This document shows, one piece after another, positions 21,366 through 28,352 of a DNA stretch of 29,165 nucleotides. Within the stretch, counting starts at the first letter, position 1; every line of letters begins with the position of its first letter. The DNA is from CAZSLZ01 sp964607865 (GTDB lineage: Bacteria; Vulcanimicrobiota; JAJTBE01; CAZSLZ01): contig CAZSLZ010000023.1 of the NCBI GenBank assembly GCA_964607865.1, forward strand, positions 1-29,165. The letters are read 5' to 3'. Made by a program: the position numbers and the translations under genes. The notes below the pieces were generated by a model. The model searched no databases, had not been told where the DNA came from, and saw only the letters and a program-made list of their open reading frames with translations.

Positions 21366-22070
21366 TTGGATAGAGAAGAACGCTGGGATAGTTATATCAG
21401 AGAAAACCTGCAGCGGGAAAAAGACAGGTTTACCACTGTCAACTCTTTTGTTGAAGAATTTGTAAGAATTCTGAAAGAAGAAAAGAAAAAACTGGTTCTA
21501 GACCTGGGATGCGGAATAGGGCGGCATGCTCTGTATTTGAATCAAAGGGGGTTGGAAGTGATAGGATATGATATTTCCAGTGAAACACTGGAGATAGCTG
21601 AGCAGCATGCCCTGGAGCGTAAAATGAAAATTGATTTTGTTCAGGGCGACTATATGGATCTTCCCTTTGGCAACGGAGTTTTCGATGCAGTATTATCTAT
21701 AGATACCCTGCATCATGATTTTCTGGAAAATATAATCCGCAGCTTCAGGGAAGTATTCAGGGTGTTAAAACCTGAGGGCCTTTTCTGTGTAAACCTGCTT
21801 TCCACCAGCGATCATCATTTCGGCAAGGGCAGAAAACTTGGAGAAAGAATTTTTGTTTCCCACCGGATACCTCATTATTTTTTTGATCTGGAAGAATTAA
21901 GTTACATTCTGGAAAGACTTAATTTTGAACTGGAATCGGTAAGTATCGATCGAATGATTCATGCCACCAGGGAAGAAGAAATAAAGAGAGAAAAATTCAA
22001 GATAATTGCCCGAAAAAAAATGGTGGGCAAAACCCATTATGTTCCCATACATAATTCTATTTACTGGTAG
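21366..22070 (+). CDS. class I SAM-dependent methyltransferase
   Basis: Rossmann-fold methyltransferase of unknown substrate, 234 residues. Motif I is LVLDLGCGIGRHALYL (about 42-57), the acidic end of strand 2 is GYDISSETLEIAEQ, motif post-I IDFVQGDYMDLPF, motif II FDAVLSIDTLHH and motif III VLKPEGLFCVNLLS. The C-terminal cap (HRIPHYFFDLEELSYILERL) resembles ubiquinone/menaquinone-type and small-molecule methyltransferases. Start is TTG at 21366, one base after the hutU stop, with GGAGG (21355-21359) six bases upstream inside hutU: translation is coupled. It stops with TAG. A link to histidine catabolism is possible from coupling but not supported by sequence. Confidence 0.9.
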   Translation: MDREERWDSYIRENLQREKDRFTTVNSFVEEFVRILKEEKKKLVLDLGCGIGRHALYLNQRGLEVIGYDISSETLEIAEQHALERKMKIDFVQGDYMDLPFGNGVFDAVLSIDTLHHDFLENIIRSFREVFRVLKPEGLFCVNLLSTSDHHFGKGRKLGERIFVSHRIPHYFFDLEELSYILERLNFELESVSIDRMIHATREEEIKREKFKIIARKKMVGKTHYVPIHNSIYW

Positions 22071-22078
22071 GGAATTGA

Positions 22079-22615
22079 GTGGTAAAAATGCCATCTATTA
22101 ACAAACTGCAGAAAAAACTGGATATAATGATAAGGATGTTAACCGAAGGGGTGGACATTCAGTCCAGCCCCATAGAAAACGGTTATATTCTTGATATTCC
22201 TGTAAAATGTATTAGTAACAATGAGAAACCAATAAAAATACGCCGGCAGTTTGTATATGTAACTTATGGCCGTCAATCCCCTGACGGAGAAGAATTATAC
22301 CAGGTATTCACTGTCTGCGGGCCGGCACAACCCCGCTTATATAAACTGGCGCTTCAACTTAATATGGAAATAAGCATGGGCGCCCTTGCAGTCTCAAAAG
22401 TTAATGTTATGGAACAAAATTTAAAACGCAGCCCGCAGGTGATCCCCCAGGGAATAAAACCCACTATTACCACGGGGCAGGCAAATTATTTTGTTATTGT
22501 GGATACCTACCTGGTGGATGAAATCAATATAGAAAAACTTAAAACTGCCCTGACTTCCATAGCCAGCTCGGGAGATAAATTTGAAAAGATGCTGGTGGGC
22601 AAAGACATCAATTAG
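22079..22615 (+). CDS. hypothetical protein with YbjN/CesT-like features
   Basis: The 178-residue soluble product is not one I can name. Its central and C-terminal pattern resembles YbjN/type-III-secretion-chaperone-like folds: a two-stranded sheet (QFVYVTYGRQ), LYKLALQLNMEISMGALAV like the 'LP.gala' region, a hydrophobic strand YFVIVDTYL, and a final helix INIEKLKTALTSIASSGDKF with EKML. Such folds often act as chaperones or adaptors; no partner is evident. Start taken as GTG 22079 with AGGGAA just upstream; an ATG at 22088, three codons later, is an alternative with a poorer site. It stops with TAG and follows the methyltransferase by eight bases, ending the hutU group. Confidence 0.7.
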   Translation: MVKMPSINKLQKKLDIMIRMLTEGVDIQSSPIENGYILDIPVKCISNNEKPIKIRRQFVYVTYGRQSPDGEELYQVFTVCGPAQPRLYKLALQLNMEISMGALAVSKVNVMEQNLKRSPQVIPQGIKPTITTGQANYFVIVDTYLVDEINIEKLKTALTSIASSGDKFEKMLVGKDIN

Positions 22616-22653
22616 TGGAATTTCCTTTCAAATCTTTTAACATCAATTCCCTG

Positions 22654-22678
22654 TTTTGTTAATAATTTATTAACAAAA
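22654..22678. repeat. 11-bp inverted repeat with TGTTAA/TTAACA half-sites
   Basis: TTTTGTTAATA and TATTAACAAAA flank ATT. The inner core TGTTAA-N7-TTAACA recurs at 3822-3840. It may be an operator or a weak terminator for the group ending at 22615; no long T-run follows. The half-sites recall clostridial Rex sites (TTGTTAA-N4-TTAACAA), but the spacer is seven, not four. Confidence 0.45.
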
Positions 22679-22919
22679 TGTTTCTAAAACTTTAACAGCC
22701 TTTAAATCCTTCATACTTTTTACTTTAATTTAAATGTTTTTGCATGTAAATGTTAAGAAAAAAGAATATTTTAAGAGAAGTGATTGGGCTGATTTGCTAA
22801 TAATTTAAAGATAAAGAAGACGGTTATGGAATATTATTAAATTATTTAGTCTTTGTTGGCATGTGGTAATACAAATTCCCCTGGCAAATAATACTAATGA
22901 ATGAATTTTCAGGAAATGA

Positions 22920-22948
22920 TTTACATTTTTCGGGAAATTGCCGATAAT
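22920..22948 (+). promoter_or_regulatory. sigma-A promoter of the receiver-GAF-PAS gene
   Basis: TTTACA (22920-22925), 17-base spacer, GATAAT (22943-22948): ten of twelve consensus bases. About 80 bases lie between it and the favoured ATG at 23036. Confidence 0.6.
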
Positions 22949-23035
22949 AGTTAATGAACAAGAAAAATGGCAGGTTGGTAGAGTATGATTTCAATCAACA
23001 GTGAAAATTTGAATAGTTTGACATGGGAGGAGTCC

Positions 23036-24646
23036 ATGGAAAGGGAGCAGGGTTTGATAAAGATATTATACATGGATTTCAAACAGCAGTATCTGGATAA
23101 GTTTGTTAATCATTTAAACAATGATTTTGAAATTGAAACTTATCTGATCAGCCAGGAGAATCCTGAAATACCTGATTTGAATAAATATAATATTCTTGTT
23201 TTTGATGTCCCTCATAATTTCTGTCCCTCCCTGATTTCCAGGATCCAGAAAGATTTTCCTGAGTTGATATTAATCTGCCTTTGTAATACTGATGATTACA
23301 ATACAGTGCGCCGGGCTTTCAAATGGGGAATCGATGATTTCATTCCCAAAAAGCTGTTAAATGAGGATAAAATAAATTTCATAAGAGAAATTCTTTTGAA
23401 TACATATCGGGAAAAGCAGGAGGAAGCATGCAAAAACCGTTTATTAAGAATCAGTTGTAAGTTAAATAAGATTCTCAATTCCAATGCATCACTTCAGCTT
23501 ATTATGAATGATATTCTGGATAACCTGATAGAAATTGACGGAATAGACGGTGGCTGTCTGTATATCAACGAGGATGATTTTGCGGATATACTGACTTTCA
23601 GAGGGTTATCGGTTCAATACTGGCAGTTAACTTCATGTATGGATCCCGATTCCGATGAAGTAAAACAGTTGAATAAAGGCAGTGCTGTGTTCAAGGAAAA
23701 CATTCATATTACTGATGACAATCCTTTCAGTAATCCTCACAAGGTAAAATCATCCACTATTTTTCCGATTTTCAAGGATAAGAAACCGGTAGCTTTTTTG
23801 AAGGTAGCTTCCCGGTACTTTACCCGAATTCCTGAATTTCTTAACGAATTCGTGAGGGAAATTGCAGAACACGTTACCGATTTAATCATGAGAAAACATG
23901 ACGAGAAGGAACTCCTTAAGAGGGAAGAAATGTACCGCACCTTGATTGAAAATCTCAAGGAAGGCCTTGGTGTTCAGGACGAAGATGGAAATTTGATTTT
24001 TGTAAACGATACTTTTGCCCGCTGGCTTGGTTTTTCTGCATCGGAACTTCTGGGTAAGCCGGTCAGCGACTTTCTGGCATCTTCCGCCCAGCCTGTTCTA
24101 TCTGACGACTATTTATTAGAAGATCACAACCGATATGCCCGTTACGAAATTTCATGGAAGAAAAAAAATGGTGACGTCCTGCCCACACTGGTAACTTCAG
24201 CTCCTTTTATGGGTAATGGCGGAGAGTTCATGGGCAGCCTGGCAATGATTTCCAATCTATCTCATAAGAAAAGTTCAGAAAATGAAATGAAAAAATATAC
24301 GGAAAAACTCGAAAATACACTCAAGCATAAAACCAGGGATATTGAAAAATATCATGAGAAGGTTGAATATGAAATTCTAAAACGTAAGCAGGCTGAACAT
24401 CAACTTTACCAACTGCAATCTCTTTATCAGAATTTACAGGGGCAGGCTGCCCGTAATTTCAAGCTTTTCAGCAACCAGATGCCACTGGTAACCAGTATAG
24501 TAAAAAATTCAGAATCGGTTTTGAAAACAAACCTGGAAGATTCTCAAAGAAAACATTTACTATCTATAAAAACATCAGCGATGTCTCTCATAAAAATGAT
24601 CGATCATGTTCTGGAAACTTCGCAAAAAGCTATTCAGAATTTCTAA
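23036..24646 (+). CDS. receiver-GAF-PAS signalling protein with dead, truncated histidine-kinase end
   Basis: Cytoplasmic, 536 residues. Residues about 7-120 are a receiver-like domain: IKILYMDF with D14, the phospho-acceptor position NILVFDVP (D57), and DDFIPKKL (K105/K106) for the conserved Lys. A GAF-like domain follows (about 140-290), then PAS (about 297-415; MYRTLIENLKEGLGVQDEDG, FARWLGFSASELLGK), a coiled coil (about 420-475) and a HisKA-like helical pair (about 478-530). There NQMPLV replaces the H-E-L-R-T-P phospho-acceptor motif, and no ATP-binding domain follows. So it cannot be a kinase and may act as a scaffold or signal sensor. Start chosen at ATG 23036, five bases after GGGAGG; ATG 22985 would add 17 residues with a poor site. 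An ankyrin gene follows by 63 bases. Confidence 0.85.
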   Translation: MEREQGLIKILYMDFKQQYLDKFVNHLNNDFEIETYLISQENPEIPDLNKYNILVFDVPHNFCPSLISRIQKDFPELILICLCNTDDYNTVRRAFKWGIDDFIPKKLLNEDKINFIREILLNTYREKQEEACKNRLLRISCKLNKILNSNASLQLIMNDILDNLIEIDGIDGGCLYINEDDFADILTFRGLSVQYWQLTSCMDPDSDEVKQLNKGSAVFKENIHITDDNPFSNPHKVKSSTIFPIFKDKKPVAFLKVASRYFTRIPEFLNEFVREIAEHVTDLIMRKHDEKELLKREEMYRTLIENLKEGLGVQDEDGNLIFVNDTFARWLGFSASELLGKPVSDFLASSAQPVLSDDYLLEDHNRYARYEISWKKKNGDVLPTLVTSAPFMGNGGEFMGSLAMISNLSHKKSSENEMKKYTEKLENTLKHKTRDIEKYHEKVEYEILKRKQAEHQLYQLQSLYQNLQGQAARNFKLFSNQMPLVTSIVKNSESVLKTNLEDSQRKHLLSIKTSAMSLIKMIDHVLETSQKAIQNF

Positions 24647-24709
24647 AAATCTGCCGATATAACAAGTAAGAAAGAAAAAAAATGTAAATCATGTTGGCAG
24701 GTGGAAATT

Positions 24710-25501
24710 ATGATTACAAATAAGGAAGATAAAATTAAAGCATTTAACAAAGCTGTGGCCTGTGGCAATATTTCCAGAGTAACCTCAATTCTCTATACGG
24801 GTTATAATCCTAACCAGGCTGATAAGAACGGGCTTACCCCTCTTCACTGCGCAGTAACTACCCAAAATACAGAAATGGTGGGTATTCTTATAAAAAATGG
24901 GGCTATGACCGAGGCAAGGGATATCTCCAGGGGTTATACCCCCCTGCACGTGGCAGTCCAGGAAGGTTGCGCAGAAATTGTGGAGTTGTTGCTGCAAAAT
25001 GGCGCCGATGTGAACTGCACCGATCGATATGGCTTGACTCCCCTGCATTGGGCTGCAGACCTGGGAAAAACCCCTGTTGTTGAAATTCTTATAAAATATA
25101 AAGCAAACATAAATGCCAGGGGTAAAAACAACCCCACACCTCTTCACCTGGCGTCCTTCAGCGGATCTTATGAAATAACCCGGATGCTTATAGAAAATGG
25201 CGCTGAATTGAATGCCCAGGATAACAATGGATTCACAGCTCTCCATTTTGCTTCTGTTTTTAATCAGGTAAAAATAGTTGAACTGCTTACACAACATAAA
25301 GCCAACCCACTGCTGAAAGATAAGAAGGACAGAACTCCCATATATTATGCATATAAAAAACAGTTTAACAAGATAGTGGAACTTCTGAAAGTGAATCTGG
25401 CAATTCTGTCTCATGTAAGCCTGAAAGAAACCAGGCCTCCTGTAAGAATGTTCAATATTCCCAAATTTTCTACATATCGGCTTAAAAAACAGGCAAGTTA
25501 A
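24710..25501 (+). CDS. ankyrin-repeat protein, seven repeats
   Basis: A soluble protein of 263 residues, built almost entirely of ankyrin repeats of 33-34 residues. Five have the TPLH/TALH tetrapeptide: GLTPLHCAV, GYTPLHVAV, GLTPLHWAA, NPTPLHLAS and GFTALHFAS, each with a helix ending such as IVELLLQNGADVN. A first capping repeat (KAFNKAVACGNISRVTSIL) and a final variant (DRTPIYYAY) flank them. The basic C-terminal tail (about 225-263) has no repeat and no signal. Ankyrin stacks bind proteins; the partner is unknown, but the receiver-GAF-PAS protein just upstream is a candidate. Start chosen at ATG 24710, five bases after AGGTGG, rather than GTG 24701. The stop shares TTAA with the convergent zinc-ribbon gene. 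Confidence 0.93.
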   Translation: MITNKEDKIKAFNKAVACGNISRVTSILYTGYNPNQADKNGLTPLHCAVTTQNTEMVGILIKNGAMTEARDISRGYTPLHVAVQEGCAEIVELLLQNGADVNCTDRYGLTPLHWAADLGKTPVVEILIKYKANINARGKNNPTPLHLASFSGSYEITRMLIENGAELNAQDNNGFTALHFASVFNQVKIVELLTQHKANPLLKDKKDRTPIYYAYKKQFNKIVELLKVNLAILSHVSLKETRPPVRMFNIPKFSTYRLKKQAS

Positions 25502-25614
25502 GAAGTTTCTATTTCCGTAAGAAAATTTCCACAACGCAGGCAGCGCCGTGAAATTCCGTTTCCTTTTATTCCTATATATTTAATTGTTCCGCATTTCAAA
25601 CATTTAAAAAACAT
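25498..25614 (-). CDS. 38-residue zinc-ribbon peptide
   Basis: Reads leftward from ATG 25612-25614, with GGGG six bases upstream. The product MFFKCLKCGTIKYIG... has two CxxC pairs (Cys 5, 8 and 27, 30; CLKC and CLRC) 18 residues apart, a minimal zinc-ribbon layout, and ends NFLTEIETS. It has no other recognised feature. A TTGACA-17-TACAAT promoter lies about 60 bases upstream, which supports a real gene. Its stop overlaps the ankyrin gene stop by four bases on the opposite strand. A longer reading of 68 residues would be translated AT-rich leader and is less likely. Confidence 0.6.
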   Translation of the reverse strand: MFFKCLKCGTIKYIGIKGNGISRRCLRCGNFLTEIETS

Positions 25615-25675
25615 GGTAATCCCCAAAATTTTATATAAAAAGATTTGTGTAAATACTAATTTAGTTATGAAGAGC

Positions 25676-25704
25676 ATTGTATAAAATTTTTTCAATTTTG
25701 TCAA
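25676..25704 (-). promoter_or_regulatory. sigma-A promoter of the 38-residue zinc-ribbon gene
   Basis: Minus strand TTGACA (25699-25704), 17-base spacer, TACAAT (25676-25681): eleven of twelve consensus bases. Confidence 0.75.
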
Positions 25705-25709
25705 CCCCC

Positions 25710-25738
25710 TTGTTAAAATAATCTGTTTACTTTATAAT
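25710..25738 (+). promoter_or_regulatory. sigma-A promoter of the 56-residue ankyrin-like gene
   Basis: TTGTTA (25710-25715), 17-base spacer, TATAAT (25733-25738). Its -35 lies five bases from the -35 of the opposite promoter, so the pair is back to back and probably shares regulation. Confidence 0.7.
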
Positions 25739-25767
25739 ACATTAGATTATTTGAGGTAGTTTCACTT

Positions 25768-25938
25768 ATGAAAGCTGCTGAAAATGAAGATATGGAAATG
25801 ATTAAGCTTTTACTTGAAAACAATGCCGGCTTGTCTGGTCTGAATGCTCACGGGCATAGCGCCCTTCAGATGGCATTTAATACAAATAATATAGAGATAG
25901 CCAGAATTCTGGTTGAAAGCGGGGCATTGAAATGGTAA
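25768..25938 (+). CDS. 56-residue ankyrin-like protein (one to two repeats)
   Basis: ATG 25768 opens 56 residues: MKAAENEDMEMIKLLLENNA, then GLSGLNAHGHSALQMAFNT and NNIEIARILVESGALKW. The two helix pairs match the second half of one ankyrin repeat and a full following one; HSALQMA stands for TPLH.A. GAGG lies about eleven bases upstream, somewhat far, but there is a dedicated TATAAT promoter. Two repeats are normally too few to fold alone, so this may be a remnant copied from the neighbouring ankyrin gene, or a small protein that caps or competes with it. It could instead be the 3' end of a lost larger gene. Confidence 0.6.
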   Translation: MKAAENEDMEMIKLLLENNAGLSGLNAHGHSALQMAFNTNNIEIARILVESGALKW

Positions 25939-26033
25939 AAGTTTCAGCCGGCTGGACAAATAATATTGATTCTTTCTGTCGAGATAGCCCAGTGGCTGTT
26001 TCTTTTTATTTACAGTAATGATACGAGGTAACA

Positions 26034-27377
26034 TTGAATAATACAAAAACAGAAATCATCAGAAAGCGGATAGTAACCCTGGCTTTGCCCTCCATGGCAG
26101 AATATATTCTCAAAATGACCATCGGAATTGTTGACACAGCTTTCGTGGGCAGGCTCAATCCCCAGGCACTGGCAGTGGCGGGGCTTTCATGGTCGGTGGT
26201 TTTTTTTCTTACCATGCCGGTTTATGGAATGAACGGAGGAATAACCGCAGTGGTGGCCCGTTATGTAGGCGCAGGGGATGAAAAAAACTCCCGTCGGGCT
26301 GCCGGACAGGCTGTTTTGCTTAACTTATTGGCTTCAGCCCTTATTGGCATTTTGATTGTATTTCTGGGTGACGATTTTTTGCGGTTACTGGGCGCAGAGC
26401 CTGAGGTGGTGGCACAAGGGCAGATATTTCTTAACTACCTCATGACTGCAGTGCTTATGGTGGGATTGCTTATGGCAAGCAATGTGATAATGAAAGCCCA
26501 CGGAAATACCAGGACCCCAATGTTGATTATGTTGTTTATAAACATTTTAAATATAATTCTCGATTATGCCCTTATCTTTGGAAAACTGGGGTTCCCTGAA
26601 TATGGTTTACATGGGTCTGCAATAGCATCAGCTGTGGTTAACGGGCTGGGGGGCATTGTTGCATTTGCCGGCCTTTTGCTGGGGTGGTATAAGATACCTC
26701 TGTCCCTGAAAGATATTTTTGTAATTGACAAGGAGATTCTTGGCAAAATTTTAAGAATTTCCGGGCCTTCCATGGCTGAAAGCGCCCTGGCATCGGGGGC
26801 CTATGCAGTATTTACCGGAATAGTGGCAAGCCTGGGGACCCTGGAGATTGCGGTAAATTCGGTGCTTTTAAGGGCGGAATCTCTTTCTTATATGCCGGGG
26901 GTGGGAATGTCGGTGGCGGCGCGAATTATTATAGGCCAGGCACTGGGTGAAAACAACGAGGAGAAAGCTTCTATTGCAGGCATTGAAGCCTGTAAGCTGG
27001 GATTGTTGGTTATGGGGTTTGCAGGAATGCTGTTTTTCTTTTTTTCTGAACAGATAATTGGTGCTTTTACCACATCGGAACCGGTCATAACAATGGGAGC
27101 CAGGATATTGAAAGTGGCAGGGGTGGTTCAGCCGATTCAAGCTGTGATGTTTGTTCTGATGGGAGGGCTTCAGGGCGCCGGCGATACCAGAACTACCATG
27201 CTGATTTCTCTGGCGGGTTTCTGGATGGTAAGGCTGCCTCTTGCCTACCTGTTCGGGGTTTACCTGGGTTTCGGGCTCATGGGTGCCTGGGGGGCAATGT
27301 ATATTGATGTAACCATACGGGCATTATGGAGTTATTTCAGGTTCGCTGGAAAAAAATGGGTGGATATTGAAATTTGA
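26034..27377 (+). CDS. MATE family multidrug/Na+ or H+ antiporter
   Basis: Polytopic exporter of cationic drugs or metabolites driven by Na+ or H+. The 447 residues form about 12 hydrophobic segments in two pseudo-repeats. Family features include LALPSMAEYILKMTIGIVDT, FVGRLNPQALAVAGLS in the first repeat, MKAHGNTRTPM between, and the matching ISGPSMAESALASGAYAVF and GGLQGAGDTRTTMLIS in the second. Start is TTG at 26034-26036 with GAGGT six bases upstream. It is preceded by the small ankyrin gene (95-base gap, no terminator seen) and followed 79 bases later by uppS. Substrate unknown. Confidence 0.94.
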   Translation: MNNTKTEIIRKRIVTLALPSMAEYILKMTIGIVDTAFVGRLNPQALAVAGLSWSVVFFLTMPVYGMNGGITAVVARYVGAGDEKNSRRAAGQAVLLNLLASALIGILIVFLGDDFLRLLGAEPEVVAQGQIFLNYLMTAVLMVGLLMASNVIMKAHGNTRTPMLIMLFINILNIILDYALIFGKLGFPEYGLHGSAIASAVVNGLGGIVAFAGLLLGWYKIPLSLKDIFVIDKEILGKILRISGPSMAESALASGAYAVFTGIVASLGTLEIAVNSVLLRAESLSYMPGVGMSVAARIIIGQALGENNEEKASIAGIEACKLGLLVMGFAGMLFFFFSEQIIGAFTTSEPVITMGARILKVAGVVQPIQAVMFVLMGGLQGAGDTRTTMLISLAGFWMVRLPLAYLFGVYLGFGLMGAWGAMYIDVTIRALWSYFRFAGKKWVDIEI

Positions 27378-27456
27378 TTCATGTAAAAACAACAGAGAGG
27401 GATTATTATCATAGATATTCAATAGTAATATAAATTATTGCAAGGAAGTGTTCATT

Positions 27457-28272
27457 TTGACCGATTCAGTGAAGAAAAATATCATTCTGGGCCAGCTCTC
27501 TGAAGATGAGCTTCTGGAAAAAATCAATTATGATAGAATTCCCCGGCATATTTGCATTATTATGGATGGGAACAGGCGATGGGCAAAAAGCAGGAATTTA
27601 CCTACTTTTCTAGGCCACCGTGAAGGAGTGGAAGCTTTCAGAAAGGCAATGATTGCCTGCTGTGAACTGGGAATCGAAGTGCTCACCGTTTATGCCTTTT
27701 CAATGGAAAACTGGCGAAGAACCAGGGAAGAAGTTAATTTTCTGATGGGGCTTTTCGTGGAATACTGTAAAAGCGAAGAACAATTACTGCTGGATATGGA
27801 AATAAACTTCAATGTAATTGGCAATATCGATGAGATTGATAAAAATGTTCAGAAAGCATTCAATAAAATAGTAGAAAAAACAAAAGACGGAAAAAGGATG
27901 GCTGTGAATATATGTGTTAATTACAGCTCCCGTTATGAAATCACCAGAGCAGCCCTGATTCTGGCAGAAAAAATAAACAAAGGCGAAATCAAAAAAGATG
28001 AGGTGAACGAGGATTATTTCGGCACCCTGCTCTATACCGGCTCCCAGCCCGACCCCGATTTAATGGTTAGAACCAGCGGAGAGGTAAGAATCAGTAACTT
28101 CCTTTTGTGGCAAAATGCATACTCTGAGTTTTATTTTACCGATATATACTGGCCCGATTTCGATAAAAAAGAATTATTGAAGGCTATATTGGACTATCAA
28201 AGCCGGGATCGCCGTTTCGGAGGCGGAGTGGTAAAGGTGGAAGAACCCAAACAAAATACTGATTTGTCATAA
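27457..28272 (+). CDS. uppS: isoprenyl transferase (undecaprenyl diphosphate synthase)
   Basis: Cis-prenyltransferase that makes C55 undecaprenyl diphosphate, the lipid carrier for peptidoglycan, by adding isopentenyl units to farnesyl diphosphate. The 271 residues carry the catalytic Asp in CIIMDGNRRWAKSRN, the GHREGVEAF motif, VYAFSMENWRR, and the product-binding region VRTSGEVRISNFLLWQ followed by YSEFYF and the WPDFD element. The N-terminus has about 25 extra residues before IPRHICIIMDG. Start chosen at TTG 27457: AAGGAAGTG (27442-27450), close to the ideal ribosome site, ends six bases before it, whereas GTG 27448 lies inside that site. cdsA follows, the standard pairing for membrane and cell-wall lipid synthesis. 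Confidence 0.95.
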   Translation: MTDSVKKNIILGQLSEDELLEKINYDRIPRHICIIMDGNRRWAKSRNLPTFLGHREGVEAFRKAMIACCELGIEVLTVYAFSMENWRRTREEVNFLMGLFVEYCKSEEQLLLDMEINFNVIGNIDEIDKNVQKAFNKIVEKTKDGKRMAVNICVNYSSRYEITRAALILAEKINKGEIKKDEVNEDYFGTLLYTGSQPDPDLMVRTSGEVRISNFLLWQNAYSEFYFTDIYWPDFDKKELLKAILDYQSRDRRFGGGVVKVEEPKQNTDLS

Positions 28273-28352
28273 TTTAACAAATAAGAAACTTTTCAAGGGA
28301 AGGTTAACCCCCGGTTATCTTGAAATCAGCTCCAGACTGAAAAGATTTGCTT

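Larger units (their letters stand above)
22616..23035. other. AT-rich gap before the sensor gene
   Basis: No gene is seen. It contains a strong AT-rich inverted repeat at 22654-22678 and the sensor-gene promoter at 22920-22948. An in-frame ATG at 22985 could lengthen the sensor protein by 17 residues, but its ribosome site is poor. Confidence 0.5.

Noticed and set aside
22656..22676. Rex (NADH-sensing) operator
   Set aside because: Half-sites fit, but the spacer is seven bases instead of four.
24785..25534. Minus-strand frame of 249 codons across the ankyrin gene
   Set aside because: Antisense shadow of regular ankyrin repeats; the plus frame has the family motif repeated and a good ribosome site.
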